Origin: Paenibacillus sp. FSL R5-0517
GTDB taxonomy: Bacteria; Bacillota; Bacilli; Paenibacillales; Paenibacillaceae
NCBI RefSeq assembly: GCF_037974355.1
Contig: NZ_CP150235.1
Span: forward strand, 6,510,001 to 6,574,000
Length of the DNA stretch: 64,000 nt
Reading direction: 5' to 3'
The notes beneath the pieces were generated by a model. That model was given only the letters and a program-made list of their open reading frames with translations. It was not told where the DNA came from and made no database searches. The position numbers and the translations under genes are program-made. Positions 33,820 to 42,844 of the stretch are shown here, in pieces (position 1 is the first letter of the stretch; the number at the start of each line of letters is the position of its first letter).

Positions 33820-33901
33820 GCGACTTCGTAGCCGTCATGCAATGGAGCAACCATGGTACGCAACTCCAACGAATAGCCATCTACAACCATACAAGCAACC
33901 A

Positions 33902-34702
33902 CTACCCAAACGAAATACGACCAGACGGATGCTCAGGCAAAATGGACGATACCAACTGCTGCACAGCCGGATGATCCGACTGCATGACCGAATTCCCGGC
34001 ATCAGCGCTATAGACCAGCTTCCCCTGATCCATCACGGCAATGCGGTCACAGATCGTCATGGCGGCCCGGATATCATGCGTGATAAAGAGATACGACAAC
34101 CCATAAGATGCTCTGAGCTCTGCCAGCAAAGATAGGATTTGTGTCTGGTGCACCATATCCAGGCTGCTGATCGATTCGTCCAGTACGATTAACTTTGGCT
34201 TGAGCGCGATGGCTCGTGCGATGTTGACCCGCTGTAATTGGCCACCGCTGAACTGGTGCGGAAGCTTGCTCCCATCCTCTGGTGTAAGTCCGACCTGCTC
34301 AAGCAGTTGTCCAACCACACGAAGTTGTTCTTTTGCCGACAATCGCTCGTAATTATCCAGCGGCTCACCGATGATCTGCGCGGCAGTCATAAGCGGATTC
34401 ACAGCCGAATAACAGTCCTGGAACACGACTTGCAGATCACGTCGTAATCCCTTAAGCACGGGTTTGCTGGATCGATAGATATCCTGACCTTGAAATAAAA
34501 CCTGACCCTGTCTGGGCTTCTCCAGACCAAGAATGATTTTGCCCAAGGTGCTTTTACCTGCCCCGCTCGTACCCAACAGTCCCAGACAAACACCCTTTTC
34601 AATCGTAAGTGAGATGTCTGCCAGCACAGGAGGACGTGCTCCCGAACGATCTAGCCAATTGCGTTTGCCATAGCTATGGCTCACTTCACGTACCTGAAGC
34701 AT
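33902..34702 (-). CDS. nikE: Nickel/peptide ABC transporter ATP-binding protein (NikE type)
   Basis: ATPase with Walker A LGTSGAGKST, Q-loop VVFQDCYSAVNPLM, signature QFSGGQLQRVNIARA, Walker B LIVLDESISSLD and H-loop ITHD. Short form of the oligopeptide/nickel group. The ATG at 34700-34702 is placed by AGAGGAG nine bases upstream. Last of five genes ordered binding protein, permease, permease, ATPase, ATPase, as in nikABCDE. The symbol follows the binding protein's similarity to NikA; another divalent metal or a metallophore complex is possible. Confidence 0.85.
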   Translation of the reverse strand: MLQVREVSHSYGKRNWLDRSGARPPVLADISLTIEKGVCLGLLGTSGAGKSTLGKIILGLEKPRQGQVLFQGQDIYRSSKPVLKGLRRDLQVVFQDCYSAVNPLMTAAQIIGEPLDNYERLSAKEQLRVVGQLLEQVGLTPEDGSKLPHQFSGGQLQRVNIARAIALKPKLIVLDESISSLDMVHQTQILSLLAELRASYGLSYLFITHDIRAAMTICDRIAVMDQGKLVYSADAGNSVMQSDHPAVQQLVSSILPEHPSGRISFG

Positions 34703-34861
34703 CAGGTCATTCTCCTCTCTTGTACTTGGCAGAAGCAATCTCCGAAGAAGACGAAATTACACATCACCATGTCCATTCCACCCCTACACTGCCCGCTCAA
34801 AATACAGTTCATACCTGCTCTACACATACACTCACTGAACGATTCAATTCACCTGTAATCA

Positions 34862-35668
34862 CTATCGTCCCAAAGACATACTGGGTCTGGCATTTAACAA
34901 CATCCGGGTATACTCATGCTGCGGGTGATCGAACAGCTGGTATACATCTGCCTGCTCTACAATTCGACCCTTCTGCATAACCGCGACTTCATCTGCCATT
35001 TGCGAGATCACACCCAGATCGTGGGAGATGAGCAAGATGGATGTGCCGTATTCGGTACGTAGTCGATCCAATTCCTGAAGCACCTTCAACTGATTCACAA
35101 CATCCAGTGCCGTCGTTGGTTCGTCAGCAATAACCAGGGCGGGGCGCAGGCACATCGATATCGCGATCATCACCCGCTGCAACATGCCGCCACTCAGTTG
35201 GAAGGGATATCGCTTCATCAGCTTGGCCGGCTCGGGCAGGTTCATATCTGCCAAGGCAGCAATGGCCCGCTCTCGGGCCGCGGCTTTGGACATTCCCGTA
35301 TGCGTACGCAAAGTTTCAATGAATTGAGATCCAATCGTATATACGGGTGTAAAAGCATTCATCGGATTCTGCATAATAAATCCGATGTCCTTGCCACGGA
35401 TGCGCCGCATCTCCTCGCCAGACAACGAGCCAAGCTCCCGTCCATTCAGACGGATGCTGCCCGATACCTCCATCCTGCGCGGATCAAGCAGATGGAGCAA
35501 TGCGTTACAAGTAACGGTCTTACCGCTGCCACTCTCGCCGACCAGACCGAAGACACGACCTTTTTTCAATTCGAAATCAATGGGCGCAAGTAACGGGACG
35601 GAACCCTCGGCTGTTCTAAGATTCACTTGCAGACCTCGAACTTCGAGTACTTTCGTTGCATCATCCAC
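34862..35668 (-). CDS. nikD: Nickel/peptide ABC transporter ATP-binding protein (NikD type)
   Basis: ATPase with Walker A GESGSGKTV, Q-loop GFIMQNPMNAFTPV, signature QLSGGMLQRVMIAIS, Walker B LVIADEPTTALD and H-loop ISHDLG. The GTG at 35666-35668 is chosen because GGAGGTGA precedes it by 8 bases; the frame extends 39 bases further up without a site. It starts 40 bases beyond the stop of the preceding permease. A gap of about 160 bases separates it from the NikE-type ATPase. Confidence 0.86.
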   Translation of the reverse strand: MDDATKVLEVRGLQVNLRTAEGSVPLLAPIDFELKKGRVFGLVGESGSGKTVTCNALLHLLDPRRMEVSGSIRLNGRELGSLSGEEMRRIRGKDIGFIMQNPMNAFTPVYTIGSQFIETLRTHTGMSKAAARERAIAALADMNLPEPAKLMKRYPFQLSGGMLQRVMIAISMCLRPALVIADEPTTALDVVNQLKVLQELDRLRTEYGTSILLISHDLGVISQMADEVAVMQKGRIVEQADVYQLFDHPQHEYTRMLLNARPSMSLGR

Positions 35669-35707
35669 CGTTACGTTCACCTCCGTGTGAGTTTGGTTCC
35701 GAATCAA

Positions 35708-36538
35708 CTACCGTTTTGCAATGCCATAACGCTCGGATAATGCTTCACCCAAGATGTTGAACGTAATGACGACCAGCAGAATCAATGCACCCGGGTAGAT
35801 CATTAACTCCGGATGACTGCGAATATAACCCGTTCCTTCATGAATCATGGCGCCCCACTCTGCATTGGGTGGTTGAATGCCAAGCCCCAGGAAGGACAGT
35901 GCGGATATATCCATAATCGCCCAGCCCATCTCTAACGTGCCCATGACAACAATGGGACGCTGCACGTTGGGGATGATATGTTTACGAATAATCGTCCACG
36001 AGGAAGAGCCGCTAATCCGCGCCGCTGCGATGAAGTTCCTTTCCTTCAGACTCACGACCATATTCCGGCAGATGCGTGCATAATGCACCCACTGTACCAT
36101 CATGAGTGCTAGGAGCACCTGCATCAGACCTGGACCAAAAATCCCCACAATACCAAGCACTAGCACCAGATTCGGAAATGCCATAATGCCTTCACACAAG
36201 CGCATTAGCAGACTGTCCACCCAGCCACCAAGATAACCGGAGATTGAACCTACAATGACACCTATAAGCAATGAAGACAGAAAGATCAGGGTAGCAAAGC
36301 CGAGCGATACCCGCGCTCCATATATCAGTCTGGTGAGATTGTCGCGTCCCAGATGATCCGTTCCGAGCCAATGCTCAAGCGATGGACTCGACAGCTTCTG
36401 CAACAGATTCACCTTCACCGGGTCATGAGGGGCAATCCATGGAGCAAGTATAGCAATCCCGAAGAAAAGCAATATGATCACCGAGCAGATCTGGATGGCT
36501 CTCTGTCCTTTAAATACCGCACGCCATTTGTTTATCAA
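35708..36538 (-). CDS. nikC: Nickel/peptide ABC transporter permease (NikC type)
   Basis: 276 residues with six helices. Family features: LLFFGIAILAPWIAPHDPVKVNLLQKLSSPSLEHWLGTDHLGRDNLTRLIYGARVSLGFA, and the coupling loop SLKERNFIAAARISGSSSWTIIRKHIIPN. It overlaps the preceding permease gene by 4 bases. Part of the nik-like importer. Confidence 0.9.
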   Translation of the reverse strand: MINKWRAVFKGQRAIQICSVIILLFFGIAILAPWIAPHDPVKVNLLQKLSSPSLEHWLGTDHLGRDNLTRLIYGARVSLGFATLIFLSSLLIGVIVGSISGYLGGWVDSLLMRLCEGIMAFPNLVLVLGIVGIFGPGLMQVLLALMMVQWVHYARICRNMVVSLKERNFIAAARISGSSSWTIIRKHIIPNVQRPIVVMGTLEMGWAIMDISALSFLGLGIQPPNAEWGAMIHEGTGYIRSHPELMIYPGALILLVVITFNILGEALSERYGIAKR

Positions 36539-37479
36539 TGTTCTGCCCGTCCTTTCGCCGAAATCCGTGGGTCCATATAGAGCTGCACCAGATCAACGAG
36601 CAGATTGCATACGATGAACAGGCATGCCGCGAGGAAGACATAACATTGAATCACGGGAATATCCCGGTTAAATATCGCATCAACAAAATATCGTCCGAAC
36701 CCCGGCCAGGAGAACACCTGCTCTACAATAATCGTGCCTGTGAGCAGCTTGCCCATACTCATCCCCATCCCCGTAATGAGGGGGGATATAGCGATCTTCA
36801 GGACATGCTTGAGCATAATGACTCGTTCGCGAATTCCACGTGTTCTCGCGTACTGTACATACGTTTCCTGCAATTGCTCCAGTACACTGGAACGCAACAA
36901 TCGGGTGTAGACCGCAATAAGAATCAAGGAGAGTGTAATCGTAGGCAGAACCAGATTCTCCCACGATCCACGCCCCTCCACAGGCAGCCAGTCCAGCTTC
37001 ACCGAGAAAAAGAAAATCAGCAGATAACCGAGCCAGAATTGCGGAATAGATGCTCCAATATAGGAAATGGCCCGGCTGACCATATCAATCCAGCTATTCT
37101 TATACACCGCTGCTAGGACTCCCAAAGGAATACTCACCAAGGCCGATAACAATATACTCCAAAAGGCCAGTTCAGCCGTAGCCGGAAGCCTTAATTTCAC
37201 TTCATCCCATACGGGTTTATTGGTGAGATACGAGGTGCCGAAGTCAAGCTTGGCAATCTTCTGAATTGTATGCGCATATTGGGTTAACAAGGGCTGATCC
37301 AGACCGAATTCATGCCGTTTTTGCGCAAGCAGCTCCGGTGTTGGATAGATATGAGCTGCTGTCAGATAAGCCTCGGCCGGATCAACTGGTGAGATATGAA
37401 TAAGTGCAAAGGTAACAAGTGTAGCGATAAAAACGATAGGAATGATCGCGATCATTCGTTTACCAATATAGCCGATCAC
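36535..37479 (-). CDS. nikB: Nickel/peptide ABC transporter permease (NikB type)
   Basis: 314 residues, six helices, with TM1 directly after the start (MIAIIPIVFIATLVTFALIHISPVDPAEAY). The coupling loop is LQETYVQYARTRGIRERVIMLKHVLKIAI, and LDFGTSYLTNKPV is conserved in NikB/DppB proteins. The GTG at 37477-37479 has GGGAGG at 8 bases; the adjoining TTG is an alternative. It lies between the binding protein and NikC. Confidence 0.9.
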   Translation of the reverse strand: MIGYIGKRMIAIIPIVFIATLVTFALIHISPVDPAEAYLTAAHIYPTPELLAQKRHEFGLDQPLLTQYAHTIQKIAKLDFGTSYLTNKPVWDEVKLRLPATAELAFWSILLSALVSIPLGVLAAVYKNSWIDMVSRAISYIGASIPQFWLGYLLIFFFSVKLDWLPVEGRGSWENLVLPTITLSLILIAVYTRLLRSSVLEQLQETYVQYARTRGIRERVIMLKHVLKIAISPLITGMGMSMGKLLTGTIIVEQVFSWPGFGRYFVDAIFNRDIPVIQCYVFLAACLFIVCNLLVDLVQLYMDPRISAKGRAEH

Positions 37480-37555
37480 CAAACGTTCCTCCCTTTCATC
37501 AAGCTACATGGCCTTACCAAGGACCATCCACTTCCCTAATTAAAGTATTTACTAT

Positions 37556-39190
37556 TTATTGATTGCCCAGTTCAATGCCGACAAACGGATTCTCATCACG
37601 GTTCGCCGGGAAAATAAAGTTGGAGATTTTCTTCTGATATACAGCCGTTTTCTTAATGTAAGAGATCGGTACGATCGCCGATTGCTCCTGAAGAGTTTTC
37701 AGGATGGAGCCATATAACTCCTGGCGTTTCGTCTCGTCTGTAGATGAAAGGGCTGCATGCACCTGATCGTCCAGTTCCTTTTTCATCGGCAACGCACTCA
37801 GGGTCTCGGAAATCCCGAATCCAGGGCTCGCTACAACGTTAATGAAAGAATGGGGATCATACGGCGCGCCATAGTTATACCAGAAATACAGGTCGAAGTC
37901 ATTGGCTTTCAGACGTTTGATCTGAACCGTCAGTTCCAGTCCAGTGAGGTTTACTTTAACCCCCAGCTCGCTCCACTCAGCCTGAATGGTCTCCACCATC
38001 GCTTTCTGAATCGGGTCCGTTTTGTCAAAAATCATTTCGAAATCAAGCTGCTGTCCGTCTTTCTCACGAACCGTACCACCAGCCGGCAGCTTCCAGCCCG
38101 CTTCATCCAGTAATGCTTTGGATTTCTCCACGTCATACGTGATCGGTTCCAGGTCTACATTGGTGTACGGATAGTTTTTGGACAATACGGTGTCGGCTGG
38201 TTCTTCCAAACCGGAAGTGACCCCCTCAACCATCGCCTGTTTGTTAAACCCTTGCTGGAGCGCCATCCGCACTCTGACATCGGACAGCTTGGGATTGGAA
38301 GAGTTCAGCAGCAGACTGCGTGTGCCCACCGGATCAGACAATTGCGTCACATATTCATCGTTGTCACGAAGCTGTTGGAATGCATCCAGACTGATCACAC
38401 CTTCCCCGTAGATCAGGTCGAGATCGCCTTTTTCAAATGCAAGGACACGGGTTTCACCGTCAGGAATGATTTTGACCGTAATCTGATCTACCTTCGGTGC
38501 TGTTCCCCAATAATTCGGATTGCGTTTGAAAACAGCATATTCGTCCTGCTTGTAATCAGCCAGCATCCACGGGCCCGTTCCAACTGGCTCTTTGATGCCT
38601 TGGGAAGTATCTCCGTTATCCGGGAATCCAGCTTCACCCAGGAAGCGGAAAGGACGAACCACCGACAAATCCTGAAGAACAGGATAATACGGCTCTGTAA
38701 GTGTCAGTCGGAAAGTCTGGTCGTCCACAACCTCCGTCTTGTCGAGCACGCCTACAATGCCCAGCCAGCTATGTGTATCTTTATTTTTCATTACAGCATC
38801 AAAGTTCTTTTTCACAATCTCAGCATTAAATGGCGTACCATCTGAGAATTTCACACCTTGGCGAAGCTTGAATGTATATACTTTGCCGTCATCGGAGATG
38901 GTCCATGATTCTGCCAGCGCAGGTTCCAGTTTTCCGTCCTTCTGGTAACTGATCAATGGCTCATAGAGCATGGATTGGGCAAATAATTGCGAAGGATTGT
39001 ACGTATGCGGATTCATTGTACCGATATCACGCGGCCATGACATCGTAATCGACTTCGTAGATGTTTGATCCGAGGCAGCAGATGAGGACTCATCTCCACT
39101 TCCTGTATTGCTGCAGCCCACGATAACCAATAGCAACAACAGCATCGTTGCCAGTGTGAGAGCCGAAGATTTGCGATGTTGTACAGACAT
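37556..39190 (-). CDS. nikA: Nickel-type substrate-binding lipoprotein (NikA-like, family 5)
   Basis: 544 residues. Signal peptide with lipobox VIVGC after LATMLLLLLV, then a Ser-rich linker. Family-5 marks: SWPRDIGTMNPHTYNPSQLFAQSMLYEPL, GTGPWMLADYKQDEYAVFKRNPNYWG, IPDGETRVLAFEKGDLDLIYGEG and YNYGAPYDPHSFINVVASPG. The last two blocks resemble Escherichia coli NikA closely, and this is why nickel (or a nickel/cobalt chelate) is suggested rather than peptide. ATG at 39188-39190 with AAGGGG 10 bases upstream. A Fur-type box overlaps the leader. Confidence 0.88.
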   Translation of the reverse strand: MSVQHRKSSALTLATMLLLLLVIVGCSNTGSGDESSSAASDQTSTKSITMSWPRDIGTMNPHTYNPSQLFAQSMLYEPLISYQKDGKLEPALAESWTISDDGKVYTFKLRQGVKFSDGTPFNAEIVKKNFDAVMKNKDTHSWLGIVGVLDKTEVVDDQTFRLTLTEPYYPVLQDLSVVRPFRFLGEAGFPDNGDTSQGIKEPVGTGPWMLADYKQDEYAVFKRNPNYWGTAPKVDQITVKIIPDGETRVLAFEKGDLDLIYGEGVISLDAFQQLRDNDEYVTQLSDPVGTRSLLLNSSNPKLSDVRVRMALQQGFNKQAMVEGVTSGLEEPADTVLSKNYPYTNVDLEPITYDVEKSKALLDEAGWKLPAGGTVREKDGQQLDFEMIFDKTDPIQKAMVETIQAEWSELGVKVNLTGLELTVQIKRLKANDFDLYFWYNYGAPYDPHSFINVVASPGFGISETLSALPMKKELDDQVHAALSSTDETKRQELYGSILKTLQEQSAIVPISYIKKTAVYQKKISNFIFPANRDENPFVGIELGNQ

Positions 39191-39216
39191 GGATGTTGAA
39201 CCCCTTTTCTCTATTT

Positions 39217-39235
39217 TATGATAATGATTATCATA
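39217..39235. promoter_or_regulatory. Perfect Fur-family box
   Basis: TATGATAATGATTATCATA, a perfect 9-1-9 palindrome containing the full TGATAATnATTATCA core used by Fur-family repressors (Fur, with Zur and PerR using close variants). It lies just downstream of the nikA -10 box, where bound repressor would block transcription. Confidence 0.85.
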
Positions 39236-39246
39236 TTCATCCATTA

Positions 39247-39275
39247 AGAATAGGCAGGAGTCCTTCTTTTGTCAA
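39247..39275 (-). promoter_or_regulatory. Strong sigma-A promoter of the nik-like operon
   Basis: TTGACA (39270-39275), 17-base spacer, TATTCT (39247-39252) on the minus strand. The transcription start near 39240 is followed at once by the Fur-type box. Confidence 0.75.
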
Positions 39276-39312
39276 CAAAATTCGACATTATATGTATCCC
39301 TATTAAATATGC

Positions 39313-39341
39313 CAAAAAAGCCCTTCCTGTGGGAGGAAGAG
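39313..39341 (-). terminator. Terminator of the mannan minus-strand operon
   Basis: Stem GCTCTTCCT / AGGAAGGGC with loop CCCAC and six T on the minus strand; about 160 bases past the esterase stop. Confidence 0.75.
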
Positions 39342-39393
39342 CCACTTGACCTGAATATGCCCTCATATATAGGAATAAGCTTGCCTTTACGAG

Positions 39394-39490
39394 TTATTCC
39401 TTGCTCACAGCACGAATATCATCAAAGATAACGTGCCCGAAACAGGTTGGGTTGAATCCACCGCATAGTATAGATGGAGAACTCCTGAAT
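39394..39490 (-). pseudogene. Possible remnant of a carbohydrate-active enzyme C terminus
   Basis: Minus-strand reading gives GGFNPTCFGHVIFDDIRAVSKE then stop (39394-39396). FDDIRAV followed by a short tail is a common ending of beta-sandwich carbohydrate-binding modules. No start or upstream domain remains, so this may be a chance match or the trace of a deleted enzyme gene. Confidence 0.3.
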
Positions 39491-39502
39491 GATGATCTAC
39501 AT

Positions 39503-40465
39503 CTAAAGATCCAAAAATGCCTGTAACGTTCGATCGGATAAACCCGGAATGTACTCGTGCCCGTACTCGTGATAGACCACTAACTCTTTTTCCGAACGAA
39601 TCCGGTTGTATGTTGCAAACTGGGTGGATGGCGGGCAGATGGTGTCTGCAAGTCCGGTAACAAACAAAACCTTGGCCTGAATCCGTTCAGCCAGATTGGA
39701 GATATCGATGTATCCCAGCTTGTTGAAAATAGCATCCTCCCGCTCATGATTTGGATCAAATAACCGGAAGTAATACACCAGTTCCTCATAGGCAGAGGTT
39801 GAGGCACCCAGTTCCCAGGCTTGTCTGTAATCTGATAAAAAAGGATATACCGGCACCGCCAGCTTCACGCGTGGTTCAAGTGAAGCACACGCCGTGGCTA
39901 ACGCCCCACCCTGTGAACAGCCGTAGACACCCACCCGCTCCGCATCAACATGTGGCATTGACATCAGAATGCGTACGGTCTGTACCGTATCGAGGAAAAC
40001 ATTACGGAAATATAACTTATTGGGGTCAGGGTCATCGATGCCCCGAATGATATGTCCCCGCAGAGTTGTCCCCTTAACTTGCAGGTTATCCTCGGAAAGG
40101 CCTCCCTGTCCACGGCAATCCAATGCCAGCACGGTGATGCCATGAGCTGCATATGTAATCTTGTCGAACCAGTCGCCGCTATCACCGGAATATCCATGAA
40201 ACATGGCCATTGCTTGGCCCTTGTCATCAATAGATGCTGCTATAGGCCGAACCAGCTTACCATGTATACGTGCGCCTCCCACACCCGGGAAATAAAGATG
40301 GAAGCATTCTGCAAGCGGCGATGTGAAAGCCGCTGGAATCAATTCATATTCAAGCGATTGCGCATCAAGCTCCGCGAGGGCCAGGCTCCAATAAGCATCG
40401 AAATCTTCCGGTTTCGGACTGCTTCCGCTGTATTTTTTCAACTGTTCCAATGACATGTCGCCCAT
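39503..40465 (-). CDS. CE7-type acetyl esterase (acetylxylan esterase / cephalosporin C deacetylase family)
   Basis: 320 residues, the usual length of the AXE1/CAH family. No signal peptide, so cytoplasmic. Motifs: PEDFDAYWSLALAELDAQ near the N terminus, the RGQGG-like CRGQGGLSEDN, nucleophile Ser in VYGCSQGGAL, Asp in VTGLADTICPPST, and His in HEYGHEYIPG. It removes acetyl groups from short oligosaccharides. ATG at 40463-40465 has AGGAG at 8 bases. Last gene of the mannan minus-strand operon, so acetylated gluco- or galactomannan fragments are likely substrates. Confidence 0.88.
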   Translation of the reverse strand: MGDMSLEQLKKYSGSSPKPEDFDAYWSLALAELDAQSLEYELIPAAFTSPLAECFHLYFPGVGGARIHGKLVRPIAASIDDKGQAMAMFHGYSGDSGDWFDKITYAAHGITVLALDCRGQGGLSEDNLQVKGTTLRGHIIRGIDDPDPNKLYFRNVFLDTVQTVRILMSMPHVDAERVGVYGCSQGGALATACASLEPRVKLAVPVYPFLSDYRQAWELGASTSAYEELVYYFRLFDPNHEREDAIFNKLGYIDISNLAERIQAKVLFVTGLADTICPPSTQFATYNRIRSEKELVVYHEYGHEYIPGLSDRTLQAFLDL

Positions 40466-40605
40466 GGGATTCACTCCTGTCTGCATGCACACAACACGTC
40501 TCTTCGTGAGTCATGTTCATCTCGTATTTTAAATTGATACCAAAAGAGACGCATATGAGGATATCACTAAAGGTTCATCTTCACATACGCCTTCTTGCTT
40601 CTCGT

Positions 40606-41547
40606 TTAAACTTCTACAATGATGCCCTCATAGAACCGACGAATAACCTTCTCCGCTGGCTTACCAAATACTCCATATCCGTCATCCATCAGCGCATCCT
40701 TCTCTGCGTACAACTGTGCGCTCCAGTCCCATAGGCCGAATCCGCGCACCCAGTCACGCTGACCAACATGCCGGAACATGGCTTCATAGAAACGTTCCTG
40801 TTCCTCCGCGCTCACTTCGCCTTCCAGTCCCCAATCGTTCGGTACATGAGCTGATCCGCTGCGGCTAGGACAACCGGCTTCCGCAAAGAAAAAGGGTTTG
40901 CCATAGGGAGCAACTTCCTGCTCAATACGATCGAGCTGTGCCTCCCAATCTCCAATGGGGTAATAACCGCTGGATGAGATTACATCCACAGCATCCCACC
41001 ACTTCACATGGGCTTCCTGATATTTGTCCGTGTTGTATGACACCAGTCCAGTGTACACTTCACGCACGCCAGCGATCACCTCGCGCCACTCCTGATCCCG
41101 ACGCTCGGATTGCACCATCTCACAGCCCACGATAAACATCTCACACTTTTCCTGCTCTGCAATGGCTGCATAATGCTTCTGAAATGCCGTGTAGCTGCGG
41201 AACCAATCCTTCCACTTCGGTTCACAAGGCACATCGATATCAAAAAAGTTAATATGTGCACGCCATGTGCCATCGGTGCAGTTGACGGTTGGTTTCAGAA
41301 TGACACGCAGCCCGAGTGCCCGGGCATAACGCATCATATCGACCAGTTCATCATCATCCACCAGATGGTCACCCCGATATTTGACCTCTACCGCCTGCGG
41401 ATGATCCTGATGTGCCGCCAGTGCAAAAATAACATGCGAACTGCCTGTACGTTCAGCCATCAGGCGCAAGGACTCCTTCGCTTCCGGCTTGCGGAAGTCT
41501 CCCCTGCCACTCATCCAGCCAAATGTAAATCCTTTGATATATTCCAT
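40606..41547 (-). CDS. GH113 beta-1,4-mannanase-like glycoside hydrolase
   Basis: 313 residues without signal peptide. It begins MEYIKGFTFGWMSGRGDF and has the GH113 pair of catalytic glutamates: Glu143 in IVGCEMVQSE (acid/base) and Glu223 in FFAEAGCPSR (nucleophile). Their spacing of 80 residues equals that described for the Alicyclobacillus mannanase (E151/E231). WWDAVDVISSSGYYP lies between. It would hydrolyse internal mannose linkages of imported oligosaccharides. ATG at 41545-41547 has GGGGAG 8 bases upstream. It is placed between a GH130 phosphorylase and the esterase. Confidence 0.87.
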   Translation of the reverse strand: MEYIKGFTFGWMSGRGDFRKPEAKESLRLMAERTGSSHVIFALAAHQDHPQAVEVKYRGDHLVDDDELVDMMRYARALGLRVILKPTVNCTDGTWRAHINFFDIDVPCEPKWKDWFRSYTAFQKHYAAIAEQEKCEMFIVGCEMVQSERRDQEWREVIAGVREVYTGLVSYNTDKYQEAHVKWWDAVDVISSSGYYPIGDWEAQLDRIEQEVAPYGKPFFFAEAGCPSRSGSAHVPNDWGLEGEVSAEEQERFYEAMFRHVGQRDWVRGFGLWDWSAQLYAEKDALMDDGYGVFGKPAEKVIRRFYEGIIVEV

Positions 41548-41610
41548 GTGCAATACTCCCCTGTGTCCCATTCACTTCATTTAAAAAACAGTCGAATATA
41601 TTCACTTCCA

Positions 41611-41718
41611 CTACGATTGCAGTACCATCTTCCGATCGCCGTTATCCCCAGATTTCTGTAAATCCCTTTTATACAAGGGAGAAATCCGGGGATAAATGCG
41701 ACCACTTCGCTTCTTCAG
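41611..41718 (+). repeat. Dispersed hairpin repeat, copy between GH130 and GH113 genes
   Basis: Contains TTCCGATCGCCGTTATCCCC, then AGATTT, a short centre and AAATCCGGGGATAA. The inverted arms TTATCCCC.GATTT and AAATC.GGGGATAA fold into a hairpin. Similar copies lie at 42845-42955, 61687-61798 and, degenerate, 33389-33490. Confidence 0.75.
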
Positions 41719-41742
41719 ATTGGTTCTGCACTTTCACTTCAA

Positions 41743-42780
41743 TTACAACTTGCCTTCCTCGTGATCTCCTGCAATGACTTCGTCCGTCTCGATCACATAG
41801 TTCACGATTTCTTCGATGGTCGTATAAGCCACACCGACATAGGTGTCGGCAGCACCGTAATAGATGGCGATACGCCCGGTATCGGCATCATGCAGTGTTG
41901 CACACGGGAAGATGACGTTATCCACGAAGCCTTGCTCTTCATACCATTTTTCCGGGGTCAGCACAAAGTTGGAGGAACGATATTTCACTTTGGACGGCTC
42001 ATCCAGATCCAGGATAACCGCCCCCATGCTATAGACGAAACCGTTGCACGTTCCAGTTACGCCATGGTAGAACATCAGCCAGCCTTCGGACGTTTCGATC
42101 GGAGCAGGCCCGCCGCCAATTTTTACCGATTGCCACCAGCCTTGACCGCCTTTGCTCATGACATGACGATGTTTGCCCCAGTACACGAGATCCGGGCTTT
42201 CGCTCAGGAAGATATCCCCGAATGGCGTATGTCCACTGTCACTTGGTCTGGACAACATCACATAGTTATCGTTGATTTTGCGCGGGAACAACACACCATT
42301 CCGGTTGAACGGCAGCATCGGATTTTCGAGACGGACAAACGTTTTGAAGTCATCCGTCTTCGCCAGTCCTAATGCAGCGCCGTAGAAGTCCGTACACCAG
42401 ATGATGTAATATGTATCCTCCACTTTGACCAGACGTGGGTCGTAAGCATAGTTCGGCATAAACGGATCGCCATTTTCATCGACAAAGGCAATGCGTTCCT
42501 CTTCAATCGTCCACTCCAGACCGTCCTCACTCGCTCCCATGTGAAGATGCGGACGTCCATTAACGGTTTCAGCGCGGAATACCCCAATGAATTTCCCTTC
42601 ATAAGGTACAACGGCACTGTTGAAGATACGGGCAACGCCTTTAACCGGGTTACGCGGAACTACCGGATTCGCCGAATGTCTCCATACCGGCCCTTCTGTT
42701 CCCTCCGGTTTGGCTTCCCACGGCATATTCGGCAAAGCATCCCCCACAATGTGTACGTTTTTCTTTTCAGCAACTGACAT
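41743..42780 (-). CDS. GH130 phosphorylase, mannooligosaccharide type (GH130_2-like)
   Basis: 345 residues forming a five-bladed beta-propeller enzyme that phosphorolyses beta-mannosides to mannose 1-phosphate. Motifs: NPVVPRNPVKGVARIFNSAVVPYEGKFIGVFRAE, MPNYAYDPRLVKVEDTYYIIWC (the Asp of YDPR is the expected proton donor), NRNGVLFPRKINDNYVMLSRPSDSGHTP, GGGPAPIETSEGWLMFYHGV. It differs from the second GH130 of this locus and best fits beta-1,4-mannooligosaccharide phosphorylase (EC 2.4.1.319). Beta-1,2-mannobiose phosphorylase is an alternative. ATG at 42778-42780 has GGGAG 8 bases upstream. Confidence 0.85.
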   Translation of the reverse strand: MSVAEKKNVHIVGDALPNMPWEAKPEGTEGPVWRHSANPVVPRNPVKGVARIFNSAVVPYEGKFIGVFRAETVNGRPHLHMGASEDGLEWTIEEERIAFVDENGDPFMPNYAYDPRLVKVEDTYYIIWCTDFYGAALGLAKTDDFKTFVRLENPMLPFNRNGVLFPRKINDNYVMLSRPSDSGHTPFGDIFLSESPDLVYWGKHRHVMSKGGQGWWQSVKIGGGPAPIETSEGWLMFYHGVTGTCNGFVYSMGAVILDLDEPSKVKYRSSNFVLTPEKWYEEQGFVDNVIFPCATLHDADTGRIAIYYGAADTYVGVAYTTIEEIVNYVIETDEVIAGDHEEGKL

Positions 42781-42844
42781 TTTCATTTCTCCCTTCGGTT
42801 AGGCTTTTATGAAATGAACATTTTAAATTTACACAAGGCCACTT

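Noticed and set aside
33416-33974. Short plus-strand frames in the repeat-rich gap
   Set aside because: They consist of repeat units and terminator arms; no ribosome binding site or conserved protein pattern.
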